DNA from: Sulfurospirillaceae bacterium
Lineage (GTDB): Bacteria > Campylobacterota > Campylobacteria > Campylobacterales > Sulfurospirillaceae
Direction of reading: 5' to 3'
Assembly: GCA_028705785.1 (NCBI GenBank)
Contig: JAQWCT010000094.1
Span: 1 to 9,225, forward strand
Length of the DNA stretch: 9,225 nucleotides
Shown here: positions 1 through 5,892 of the stretch, piece by piece
How the letters are laid out: each line of letters begins with the position of its first letter
Position numbering within the stretch: the stretch's first letter is position 1
Translations under genes and position numbers: made by a program
Notes under the pieces: model-generated
The model's input: only the letters and a program-made list of their open reading frames with translations
The model's database searches: none
What the model was told of the DNA's origin: nothing

Positions 1-66
1 AATAATACCCCATGAGACCTTGAATGCGGTTTCACAATCCTGATCTGGGTAACGCCAGCGTAGGAA
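1..66 (+). promoter_or_regulatory. TPP (THI-box) riboswitch, 3' part, upstream of thiC
   Basis: Bases 39-66 closely match the 3' conserved block of the thiamine pyrophosphate aptamer: CCTGATCTGG, then a GTAACG loop, then GCCAGCGTAGGAA. The CTGG/CCAG stem (45-48 with 55-58) closes the loop of the pyrophosphate-binding arm. The conserved UGAGA of the pyrimidine-binding arm is at 13-17, after ACCCC. The 5' strand of the closing helix lies before base 1, so the aptamer is incomplete here. Only about 16 bases separate its end from the start codon, and the Shine-Dalgarno AAGGAG (69-74) follows at once. I see no terminator hairpin between aptamer and gene. Control by masking the ribosome site is therefore more likely than termination, although an upstream anti-structure cannot be excluded. 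Confidence 0.9.
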
Positions 67-68
67 AT

Positions 69-74
69 AAGGAG
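69..74 (+). promoter_or_regulatory. Shine-Dalgarno site of thiC
   Basis: AAGGAG lies eight bases before the ATG at 83 and a few bases after the riboswitch 3' helix. This fixes the thiC start and makes the site a natural target for ligand-dependent sequestration. Confidence 0.85.
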
Positions 75-82
75 ATAAACGC

Positions 83-1951
83 ATGAGTAAAGTACTCGAT
101 AACTTAGAAAAAATAGACGCTTCATACATTCAAAACTTCCCAGGCTCTCGTAAAATCTACATTCAAGGCTCTCGCCCTGACATCCAAGTCCCGATGCGAG
201 AAATCACCCTTAGCGCTACCGCTTTTGGTGATGGAAAAGTAGAAGAAAATCCACCTTTACATGTATACGATACTTCAGGTGTCTACACTGACCCAAAAGT
301 CAAAATAGACCTCCATCAAGGGCTTAGCCCACTGCGTAAAGCATGGATAGAAGAGCGAGGGGATAGCGAAGAGTTGGCTGATTTTAGTTCAAAATATTTC
401 CATAAACGCTACGACGATAACGAGCTTACTACCCTTCGTTTCCCTAACATCAAAAAACCTCGTCGTGCCAAAAGTGGTCAAAACATTACCCAAATGCACT
501 ATGCTAGAAAGGGCATCATCACGCCAGAAATGGAGTATGTCGCCATCAGAGAAAACTGTAATCTAGAAGTGGCACGACAAAATAAACTATTAGGAGCGCA
601 ACACAAAGGAGAGGGTTTTGGTGCCAATATGCCAGATGTGTATACTCCTGAATTTGTCCGCAAAGAGATAGCAGAAGGGCGAGCCGTACTTCCGCTCAAC
701 ATCAACCACCCCGAAGCAGAACCGATGATAATAGGTCGAAACTTTATGGTAAAAATCAATGCCAACATCGGCAACTCAGCCACCACCTCATCCATCGAAG
801 AAGAAGTCGAAAAGATGCTTTGGTCAACCAGATGGGGTGGCGATACGGTCATGGACTTGTCAACGGGTAAAAATATCCATGAAACCAGAGAATGGATCAT
901 CCGCAATTCTGCTGTGCCTATCGGTACAGTGCCTATTTACCAAGCACTTGAAAAAGTAAATGGCATCGCTGAGGATTTGACATGGGAGATTTACCGCGAT
1001 ACCCTTTTGGAACAAGCCGAACAAGGTGTGGACTACTTTACTATTCATGCAGGGGTAAGACTTGCTTATGTTCCCATGACCGCCAAACGCCTCACTGGTA
1101 TCGTCTCTCGCGGTGGTGCCATCATGGCAAAATGGTGTTTGCATCATCATAAAGAGAGTTTTTTATATACCCATTTTGAAGAAATCTGTGACATCATGAA
1201 AGCCTACGATGTCGCCTTTTCACTAGGAGACGGCTTGCGCCCAGGGTCACTCTACGATGCGAATGATGAAGCCCAATTTGCTGAACTCCAAACACTCGGA
1301 GAACTGACTAAAATCGCATGGAAACATGATGTTCAAGTGATGATAGAAGGTCCCGGACATGTCCCAATGCAAAAAATCAAAGAAAACATGACCAAAGAAT
1401 TAGAAGACTGTTTTGAAGCACCTTTCTACACCTTAGGGCCCTTAGTCACGGACATCGCCCCTGGCTACGACCACATCACCTCAGCCATCGGTGCGGCGCA
1501 AATCGGCTGGTACGGCACAGCGATGCTCTGCTATGTCACGCCAAAAGAACATTTAGGCTTACCAAATCGTGAAGATGTCAAAGAAGGCATCATCACCTAC
1601 AAAATAGCCGCCCACGCCGCCGACCTAGCCAAAGGCTTCCCCGGAGCGCAAATCCGAGACAACGCCATGAGCAAAGCCCGCTTCGAGTTTAGATGGTACG
1701 ACCAGTTCAACATCGGCTTCGACCCTGACCGAGCACGCGAATACCACGACAAAACCTTGCCAGTGGAGAGTGCCAAAGTCGCACATTTTTGCTCGATGTG
1801 CGGACCAAAATTTTGTTCCATGAAAATCTCGCAAGATGTAAGAGATTATGCTGCCAAAATTGGTGCTGAAGATGTTACGGTTGCGTTAGAAAAAGGCATG
1901 GAAGAACAAGCTGAGCATTTTAAAGAGAGTGGTGGACAGATTTACATGTAA
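83..1951 (+). CDS. thiC: Phosphomethylpyrimidine synthase ThiC
   Basis: ThiC is the radical-SAM enzyme that rearranges aminoimidazole ribotide into HMP-phosphate, the pyrimidine half of thiamine; it is cytosolic. The 622-residue length fits the bacterial family (E. coli about 631). The N-terminal ThiC-associated region is present (roughly residues 15-90), followed by the barrel. Family signatures visible are the STRWGGDTVMDLSTG stretch, IGTVPIYQALEK, DGLRPGS (from D383), GPGHVPM (423-429) and TDIAPGYDHI. The C-terminal CX2CX4C motif, which binds the 4Fe-4S cluster, is intact as C570, C573 and C578. The start is set by AAGGAG at 69-74. The upstream TPP riboswitch implies repression by thiamine pyrophosphate. 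The stop codon (1949-1951) lies inside a TTTACATGTAAA palindrome that forms the base of a long terminal hairpin. No other thiamine gene is adjacent in this window. Confidence 0.98.
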   Translation: MSKVLDNLEKIDASYIQNFPGSRKIYIQGSRPDIQVPMREITLSATAFGDGKVEENPPLHVYDTSGVYTDPKVKIDLHQGLSPLRKAWIEERGDSEELADFSSKYFHKRYDDNELTTLRFPNIKKPRRAKSGQNITQMHYARKGIITPEMEYVAIRENCNLEVARQNKLLGAQHKGEGFGANMPDVYTPEFVRKEIAEGRAVLPLNINHPEAEPMIIGRNFMVKINANIGNSATTSSIEEEVEKMLWSTRWGGDTVMDLSTGKNIHETREWIIRNSAVPIGTVPIYQALEKVNGIAEDLTWEIYRDTLLEQAEQGVDYFTIHAGVRLAYVPMTAKRLTGIVSRGGAIMAKWCLHHHKESFLYTHFEEICDIMKAYDVAFSLGDGLRPGSLYDANDEAQFAELQTLGELTKIAWKHDVQVMIEGPGHVPMQKIKENMTKELEDCFEAPFYTLGPLVTDIAPGYDHITSAIGAAQIGWYGTAMLCYVTPKEHLGLPNREDVKEGIITYKIAAHAADLAKGFPGAQIRDNAMSKARFEFRWYDQFNIGFDPDRAREYHDKTLPVESAKVAHFCSMCGPKFCSMKISQDVRDYAAKIGAEDVTVALEKGMEEQAEHFKESGGQIYM

Positions 1952-1952
1952 A
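1941..1952. repeat. TTTACATGTAAA palindrome, copy 1 (thiC stop codon)
   Basis: Perfect 12-bp palindrome that supplies the last two codons and the stop of thiC. It continues as TTTACATGTAAAGCTTTT (1941-1958), an 18-bp string also found at 5248-5265. Confidence 0.9.
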
Positions 1953-1997
1953 GCTTTTAAGCCCTTGGATTCAAGGGCTTAAATCCTTACATGTAAG
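1942..1997 (+). terminator. Two-tier hairpin overlapping the thiC stop codon
   Basis: The inner stem is a perfect 12 bp: TTTAAGCCCTTG (1956-1967) pairs with CAAGGGCTTAAA (1972-1983) around a GATT tetraloop. A symmetric 3x3 internal loop (1953-1955 and 1984-1986) follows. An outer 10-bp stem then forms because two copies of the palindrome TTACATGTAA (1943-1952 and 1987-1996) can pair with each other. The total is about 22-23 bp. No clean U-tract follows, so it may act as a 3' processing or stabilising structure as much as an intrinsic terminator. It separates thiC from the AT-rich genes downstream on the same strand. Confidence 0.75.
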
Positions 1998-2020
1998 CTC
2001 GCTTCAATGTTAAAAGTTTA
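1986..2020 (-). repeat. Composite repeat, inverted copy: palindrome plus GTTAAAAGTT
   Basis: CTTACATGTAAG (1986-1997, copy 2 of the palindrome core) is followed 11 bases later by GTTAAAAGTTTA (2009-2020). Read on the minus strand this is AAACTTTTAAC, a spacer, then the palindrome. That is the order seen on the plus strand at 5230-5260 and, with a longer spacer, at 3196-3261. The inner spacer is not conserved in sequence. Confidence 0.55.
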
Positions 2021-2064
2021 ACTACCTCTCATTGATCTTATTTAAAAAATCAGACTGTTTTATG

Positions 2065-2070
2065 TATAAT
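2065..2070 (+). promoter_or_regulatory. Candidate -10 box for the AT-rich zinc-ribbon gene
   Basis: TATAAT lies directly after TG, with a T-rich upstream stretch and no clear -35 box, as is usual in Campylobacterota. It is about 40 bases before the ATG at 2111. AAGGAG (2095-2100) provides the ribosome site with a 10-base spacer. Confidence 0.6.
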
Positions 2071-2110
2071 ATTCTTTAAATAAATAGTCATATCAAGGAG
2101 AAAAAGACAA

Positions 2111-2742
2111 ATGGCATTAATTAAATGTACAGAATGTGAAAAAGAGTATAGTGATAAAGCTAAAGAGTGCCCTAATTGTGCTTGCCCAACAATTTCAAAT
2201 ACAATCACCGAAAAAAGAAAAAAATTGAACCGTGTAGTGTTGAAATAAAAGGAAATGAAAAATATTATCCTCCTATTTGGCTAAGAGCCTTTGGAGTAGG
2301 TATTAGCTACATAATAATTAGTCTAATGATTCAAAACTATATCTTTTATCCTTTTGGTATCCCAGAAGCTGGACTAATCTTTGCATTAATTGGAATAGTG
2401 CTAGTTGGTTTGGCTATTTGGATTGCCAAAAAATTACCTGCATACAAAAAAGATTTAAAACATCGAAATACAATAAATGAATATTTTCAAAATAGATTTA
2501 CCATACTAGAATCACTACCTCAAGGCTATAAAGATAAAAAAGTCGTAACAAAAAAGAACGGAGACCAAATCAGCACAATGTTTGATATTTATATGGAAGC
2601 CTATAAGTATGATGCTGATGCAATTGTTTTAAATGATAGTAATGTCTCAACTCATATCATAGGATCTACATCCCGTGGCGGAAAAGGTTCCACAAACAGC
2701 TATAATACATTCCATATTACTGCTACATTGATAAAGTATTAA
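2111..2742 (+). CDS. Zinc-ribbon two-TM protein, split by an apparent -1 frameshift
   Basis: The function is not known. The first frame starts at ATG 2111 behind AAGGAG and encodes 45 residues, ending at TAA 2246-2248. It has a zinc ribbon with C6, C9, C20 and C23 (CX2C-X10-CX2C). The -1 frame continues without a stop to 2742 and carries two membrane segments and a soluble C-terminal domain. Joining the frames at the A7 run 2218-2224 gives a 210-residue protein: ribbon 1-25, lysine-rich linker, TM about 56-76, TM about 86-106, then a soluble tail. The tail's ADAIV stretch and the final HITATLIK strand faintly recall YbjQ-like domains (weak inference). Ribbon plus TM is a common architecture, which supports one original gene. 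In-phase A AAA AAA allows programmed frameshifting or transcript slippage, but a sequencing error or a real mutation is equally possible. Two glycines usual after the Cys pairs are replaced (by E10 and A24). Confidence 0.7.
2218..2224 (+). other. In-phase slippery heptamer A AAA AAA at the frame change
   Basis: The zero-frame codons are AAA (2219-2221) and AAA (2222-2224), preceded by A at 2218. This is the X XXY YYZ arrangement for -1 tRNA slippage. A -1 slip, or one extra A added by RNA polymerase, joins the zinc-ribbon frame to the membrane frame at ATT 2224-2226. A second run (A6 then G, 2211-2217) lies just upstream but is out of phase for the classical A AAA AAG site. I see no strong downstream pseudoknot or stem by eye. 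Confidence 0.5.
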
Positions 2743-2744
2743 TA

Positions 2745-3212
2745 ATGTATGATGAATTTTATCAGAATCTAGGATTCAAAATTGTAGATATGCATTTTAT
2801 AACTTTTATTGAGCATTCGATGTATCCAATAATCATAGTATTCATACTAAAATTAATATATAAAAATTTAAATTTTGAATATTTAAAAACAATGTTCGCA
2901 TTAATTGTTTTTGCAATATCAACACATCTATTATTATTGACTTTTTTGGATAATGAAATTACTAAAGCTGAAAATAAAATAATATTAGTTCAAGAGTTAA
3001 ATCTTCCTATTATAGAAAAAAATAAAATGATAAAAGAAATGGAAGAGATAGTATCACTGGCTAAAAACAAGGAAATGCATTTTCTTGGAAGTGCTATTTT
3101 TGTAATTACAATTATATTGCTTTATGGAATTTTGATTATTACTTTAAATGAAAGTGTTTTTATTACTTTAGCTAACAAAAAAGGGGTCGGAGCTCAACTT
3201 TTAACTTTTTAA
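2745..3212 (+). CDS. Hypothetical three-TM membrane protein
   Basis: I do not recognise this 155-residue protein. It has hydrophobic segments at about 19-38, 48-68 and 113-134. A charged, helix-forming stretch (about 70-111, rich in E and K) lies between the second and third. No catalytic motif is visible. The ATG at 2745 is separated from the preceding stop (2740-2742) by two bases and has no good Shine-Dalgarno of its own, so translational coupling to the zinc-ribbon gene is likely. The two would then form one operon. Base composition is extreme: one 60-base stretch (2821-2880) has 8 G+C, while a thiC stretch (1441-1500) has 38. The last residues, QLLTF, and the stop are encoded by AACTTTTAACTTTTT, a repeat that is non-coding at 5231-5245. 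The natural C-terminus may therefore have been extended into a repeat. Confidence 0.7.
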   Translation: MYDEFYQNLGFKIVDMHFITFIEHSMYPIIIVFILKLIYKNLNFEYLKTMFALIVFAISTHLLLLTFLDNEITKAENKIILVQELNLPIIEKNKMIKEMEEIVSLAKNKEMHFLGSAIFVITIILLYGILIITLNESVFITLANKKGVGAQLLTF

Positions 3213-3261
3213 GATAAAGAAACAGACTACTTTTTATCCTCTTTTTTCTTTACATGTAAAG
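3196..3261 (+). repeat. Composite repeat, interrupted copy between convergent genes
   Basis: AACTTTTAACTTTTT (3196-3210) and the 21-bp block 3241-3261, which ends in CTTTACATGTAAAG (3248-3261, palindrome copy 3), are each identical to parts of the compact copy at 5231-5260. Here about 30 bases (3211-3240) separate them. Upstream similarity also extends leftward: GGTCG with CTCAAC here against GGTCG with CTAAAC there. The palindrome ends three bases from the yjjB stop on the other strand. Confidence 0.7.
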
Positions 3262-3263
3262 AA

Positions 3264-3731
3264 CTAAATAATAGGCTGTTTACGCTTAGTATAATACATC
3301 GAAGGCAGAACTAATCCAAAAGCAATAGCAAATAAAATACTAATCGCGCGCAAGCCATTTTCGATGAAACTGGAAAGCAAGGCATCGGTGACACCTACTG
3401 TATTCATGCTCACAAGGCTTATCATCATCTCATACGCGTATGTTCCAGGAATCATTGGGATGATGGAGGGAACAGTATAAATGGGTCTTGGCATGACATA
3501 ACGGCGAGACCAGAAAACGCCAATAATCCCAATAGCCGTTGCGGCGATAAATGTTGAAAGCTCAATGGAGAGATGGTTAAACAGCAATACTTCTCTAAAA
3601 CCATAGGTCAATGCGCCACCCACAGCACACAACGGTAGCGTTGAGCGAGGGACATTGAAAATCATTCCAAATCCCACAGCAGGAATGGCCGCCCACAGCG
3701 AATTGAGTAGAAGTGAAAACCATGTCATCAT
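3264..3731 (-). CDS. yjjB: YjjB-like subunit of a split ThrE-type exporter
   Basis: This is the small membrane subunit (ThrE_2 domain, Pfam PF12821) of a two-part exporter whose partner YjjP is encoded directly upstream. In E. coli YjjPB promotes succinate export; fused homologues such as ThrE export threonine and serine. The 155 residues span the whole domain (E. coli YjjB 157). Recognisable stretches are AAIPAVGFGMIFNVP near the N-terminus, the ELSTFIAA and WSRRY region, and IPMIPGTYAYEMM. Hydrophobic segments run through most of the chain. I chose ATG 3731 because AAAAGG (3738-3743, minus strand) lies six bases before it. The ATG at 3737 is too close to that site, and longer starts would run into yjjP. 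The ribosome site overlaps the yjjP stop codon, so the two are almost certainly co-translated. Substrate in this organism is inferred, not shown. Confidence 0.9.
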   Translation of the reverse strand: MMTWFSLLLNSLWAAIPAVGFGMIFNVPRSTLPLCAVGGALTYGFREVLLFNHLSIELSTFIAATAIGIIGVFWSRRYVMPRPIYTVPSIIPMIPGTYAYEMMISLVSMNTVGVTDALLSSFIENGLRAISILFAIAFGLVLPSMYYTKRKQPII

Positions 3732-3741
3732 TACCATCCTT

Positions 3742-4533
3742 TTATGTCCAAAAGCCCATGGCAAGCATAATGCCAAGAGAAGACATCAGTGTTACAAGTG
3801 TCGCTTGTGTCCAACGCCCCCACCCCATACTGATATAGCCTTTAAAGGCATCAAGCATCGCGTTGATATAGGGAAATCCTGGAACAAGGAGAAGAACGCT
3901 GGAGGAGAGAACAATGCGCCCTGTGGAACTTAGCCCATGATAAAAAGAGAGACTTGCGATCAAAGTACACACAAACGCGGTAAATGCAAAGACGATTAAC
4001 AAAGAGTAATTACGACTGGAAAGCGCCCTACGCACCATCATACCCACCGATGCTGCCAAAAAAGTGATCCAAAATCCCAGCCAGTCCGCTCCTTGCAACT
4101 GACTAAACGCTGCACATGACAGCCCGATGATGGGAACGATCAACCATGCAGGATAAGGATTGGCATGGATATTTCCAAGGGCTCGCTCAACCATCATAAT
4201 ATTGCGAGGGGTTTGCTCCGCAGAAATACAGATAGTGACTATTTGATGAACAATAGACATATTGATAGGCTGTTCATGCGCCCGTCTTGTGGTCGTCACC
4301 GAAGAGTCACCTACGAGTGTAGTCAAAACAATAGCAGAGGGAATCAGCGAAATCTCAATGGAAGTACATCCAAGTGCCACGCCCAAACGAGACGAGAGTT
4401 GCTCTATCAAACGGCTTTCTGCACCGTACTCAAGAAGCATGACAGCAACACGGACAACAACCGTCGTGATTCTTGTTTGTTCTTCATGTGAGATCGTGGG
4501 AAATCCTTTTGACATTCTATTAAGTAGAATCAT
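3742..4533 (-). CDS. yjjP: YjjP-like subunit of a split ThrE-type exporter
   Basis: This is the larger subunit (ThrE domain, Pfam PF06738) of the YjjPB exporter, an inner-membrane protein. The 263 residues start with a soluble portion containing the family signature EYGAESRLIEQLSSRLG (35-51) and SAIVLTT (66-72). Several membrane segments follow (about 130-145, 150-168, 178-198, 207-225, 243-262) with the conserved LLLVPGFPYINAMLDAFKG (214-232). This matches my memory of E. coli YjjP closely in order and length (256). A second ATG at 4515 would give 257 residues and fits the E. coli start slightly better; neither start has a strong ribosome site. It is the first gene of the minus-strand pair with yjjB, ten bases apart. 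A fumarate-respiring epsilonproteobacterium would have an obvious use for succinate export, but that is inference. Confidence 0.92.
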   Translation of the reverse strand: MILLNRMSKGFPTISHEEQTRITTVVVRVAVMLLEYGAESRLIEQLSSRLGVALGCTSIEISLIPSAIVLTTLVGDSSVTTTRRAHEQPINMSIVHQIVTICISAEQTPRNIMMVERALGNIHANPYPAWLIVPIIGLSCAAFSQLQGADWLGFWITFLAASVGMMVRRALSSRNYSLLIVFAFTAFVCTLIASLSFYHGLSSTGRIVLSSSVLLLVPGFPYINAMLDAFKGYISMGWGRWTQATLVTLMSSLGIMLAMGFWT

Positions 4534-4577
4534 AGTCTAAATCACTTGAAACTTACGAGAGGATAGGCTTCTTTTTT

Positions 4578-4586
4578 TGCTATCAT
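4578..4586 (+). promoter_or_regulatory. Extended -10 promoter for the two-TM hypothetical gene
   Basis: TGCTATCAT is an extended -10 element behind a T-rich run (4572-4578). It lies 32 bases before the ATG at 4619, which would give a leader of roughly 26 bases. The 85-base divergent gap with yjjP (4534-4618) must also hold the yjjP promoter, for which I see no clear box. Confidence 0.55.
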
Positions 4587-4618
4587 TCTCATAGTAGACT
4601 TAAAAAGGGTATCTTCCT

Positions 4619-5209
4619 ATGAACACCAAAGAGCTTAGTAGTCGCTATGGCATAAAGCTTCCTCACGAGCTTGGTAAAACACTTTATATACAATCACATG
4701 ACATCAAAAAGCAGATTTGCTCCAAGATTGGTCTGCACATTGTGCAACTGCTTTTTTGTGCTTTTGGCTTTGCTATTTCTTTGCTGATGCTTTACAGTGG
4801 GTGGCAAAATGAAGATATATGGCATGGTCTGATGGGCGTTTTATTTTTCCCTTTTTTCTTTATGATTGTTTTCTTACTCAAAGATTTATTGCGCACTACT
4901 TTGGTGGTTGTCTGTGATAAAGGCATCGCTCGTTACACTTTAAACTACGCACTGAAAATCTGCCAAAGTGAGTTTTTATACTTCAAAGACGCCACGCATT
5001 GTATGCAAGAAGAGGGATTTGTTGACCCACACAGCCCTGTGAGCAAAAAAGGTTATCTTATCGCTACAACATGGTTTAAGGAAAAGCAAAAATGCTTTAC
5101 TATCAGCCATTTTAAAGAAGATGAAATCTCTGGTTTTCATCTTGATAAAGAAGCTGCAAAAGCAGGAAGAGAAGCTTATACGCTCTTTTGCGCTCGAAGC
5201 CGAGTATAA
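4619..5209 (+). CDS. Hypothetical membrane protein with two TM segments
   Basis: I do not recognise a family for this 196-residue protein. Two hydrophobic segments (about 39-61 and 67-90) form a hairpin, after an N-terminal soluble stretch of some 38 residues. About 105 residues of mixed, probably beta-rich C-terminal sequence follow. This arrangement is typical of small membrane proteins with a cytoplasmic tail resembling PH-like domains, but no motif confirms that. AAGGG about nine bases before the ATG supports the start. It is transcribed alone, divergent from yjjP and convergent with the hugZ-like gene. A composite TTTACATGTAAA repeat fills the gap at its 3' end. GC and codon use look like the neighbouring core genes rather than the AT-rich islet. 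Confidence 0.8.
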   Translation: MNTKELSSRYGIKLPHELGKTLYIQSHDIKKQICSKIGLHIVQLLFCAFGFAISLLMLYSGWQNEDIWHGLMGVLFFPFFFMIVFLLKDLLRTTLVVVCDKGIARYTLNYALKICQSEFLYFKDATHCMQEEGFVDPHSPVSKKGYLIATTWFKEKQKCFTISHFKEDEISGFHLDKEAAKAGREAYTLFCARSRV

Positions 5210-5229
5210 ACACAATAAAAATGGTCGCT

Positions 5230-5265
5230 AAACTTTTAACTTTTTTCTTTACATGTAAAGCTTTT
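5230..5265 (+). repeat. Composite repeat, compact copy between convergent genes
   Basis: AACTTTTAACTTTTT (5231-5245) runs directly into CTTTACATGTAAAG (5247-5260, palindrome copy 4) and then CTTTT. The unit fills the 55-base gap between two convergent genes and touches the stop codon of the hugZ-like gene. CTTTA/TAAAG with a CATG loop could form a small hairpin with T-rich flanks, so a role in ending transcription is plausible but unproven. Confidence 0.7.
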
Positions 5266-5747
5266 CACTTCACTCCATGATGCGGATTACTCTCGCCTCG
5301 TGCCACAAGTTCGTCCATATTTTCACCGCCGATAAAATACGCCTTACCAAACCCAAAGGTTGCTTCGCCATAATTCACTTTCAATTCGTAAAGATTAAAG
5401 TCAGTCATTTTTTTCAAAGTTGCAACCATCTTGGCATCAAACTTTTGAGCAAACAAGTCTAACACCGCTTCAAAACGCTCAGTTTCTCGGGCTATTTTTA
5501 GGCTATCGCATTGCAAGGAGATACGCTTTCTCGCAAAAAGATTTTCTGTTTTACTCTCATCTTCCACGAAAAAAAGTGAGGCTTTAGGATTTTTTTGAAT
5601 ATTTTTGGCGTGTGTGGCAATGTCGGAAATATAGACATAAAAACGATTGGTGTCATACACATAGGGTGCATACGAAGAAAAAGGATGGTTGTTTTTGTCG
5701 ACAGTTCCGATGATAGCGGTTTGAATTGTGGTTATAAATTTTTTCAT
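5265..5747 (-). CDS. HugZ/HutZ-family haem-utilisation protein
   Basis: The 160 residues have the split-barrel fold of the pyridoxamine-5'-phosphate-oxidase-like superfamily and match the HugZ/HutZ branch. HugZ (Helicobacter, Campylobacter) and HutZ (Vibrio) bind haem and degrade it to release iron in the cytosol. Key stretches: AIIGTVDKNNHPFSSYAPYV (11-30), ISDIATHAKNI (40-50), FFVEDES (59-65), LFARKRISL (70-78), TDFNLYEL (115-122) and GFGKAYFIGG (132-141). D116 aligns with the HutZ aspartate that interacts with the haem ligand. H156 or H157 near the C-terminus sits where HutZ and HugZ carry their haem-binding histidine. The protein is close to HutZ in size (about 176) and lacks the N-terminal extension of H. 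pylori HugZ (about 250). No haem importer gene is adjacent. Catalytic activity is inferred from the family. Confidence 0.85.
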   Translation of the reverse strand: MKKFITTIQTAIIGTVDKNNHPFSSYAPYVYDTNRFYVYISDIATHAKNIQKNPKASLFFVEDESKTENLFARKRISLQCDSLKIARETERFEAVLDLFAQKFDAKMVATLKKMTDFNLYELKVNYGEATFGFGKAYFIGGENMDELVARGESNPHHGVK

Positions 5748-5767
5748 GAAATTCTCTTTTTATTTTT

Positions 5768-5776
5768 ATTTTATCA
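5768..5776 (-). promoter_or_regulatory. Extended -10 promoter of the hugZ-like gene
   Basis: Read on the minus strand, TGATAAAAT is an extended -10 element about 20 bases before the ATG at 5747. The leader would be very short and holds only a weak AGAG ribosome site. I see no convincing Fur box, although iron control would be expected for this family. Confidence 0.5.
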
Positions 5777-5859
5777 CGCCCAGCCTAAAGCACCCAATGG
5801 ATTACTTAACTAAAGCGTTTACTTCAATTTACACCATCTTGGTACACTGTGTATTCGGG

Positions 5860-5865
5860 TATAAT
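5860..5865 (+). promoter_or_regulatory. -10 box of the AI-2E-family gene
   Basis: A perfect TATAAT lies 27 bases before the ATG at 5893, with only a poor -35 candidate (TCTTGG or TTGGTA near 5837-5844). AAAGG at 5879-5883 is the ribosome site for that ATG. This supports the start at 5893 rather than an in-frame extension back into the divergent hugZ-like gene. Confidence 0.7.
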
Positions 5866-5892
5866 GAGTATATTACGCAAAGGCAAACATTT

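Noticed and set aside
256..265. TTTACATGTA inside thiC as a seventh palindrome copy
   Set aside because: The next bases are TAC rather than AAG, so the palindrome is incomplete; counted as chance or a degenerate copy.
499..906. 135-codon minus-strand frame inside thiC, with further antisense frames at 860-1150 and 1597-1834
   Set aside because: They lie opposite highly conserved ThiC coding sequence, have no ribosome sites and resemble no family.
2211..2217. A AAA AAG, the classical dnaX-type slippery heptamer
   Set aside because: It is out of phase with the zinc-ribbon reading frame, so it cannot serve that gene; the A7 run just downstream is in phase.
3732..3776. Longer N-terminus for YjjB beginning upstream of 3731
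   Set aside because: The AAAAGG site favours 3731, and the longer form would overlap the end of yjjP; YjjB homologues start near this point.
3655..3933. Plus-strand frame of 92 codons over yjjB and yjjP, and similar ones at 4165-4540
   Set aside because: Shadow frames of the well-supported exporter genes; their composition is not protein-like.
5728..5892. In-frame upstream extension of the AI-2E-family gene
   Set aside because: It would overlap the start and promoter of the divergent hugZ-like gene. ATG 5893 has its own AAAGG and TATAAT, and the family's first TM begins just after it.
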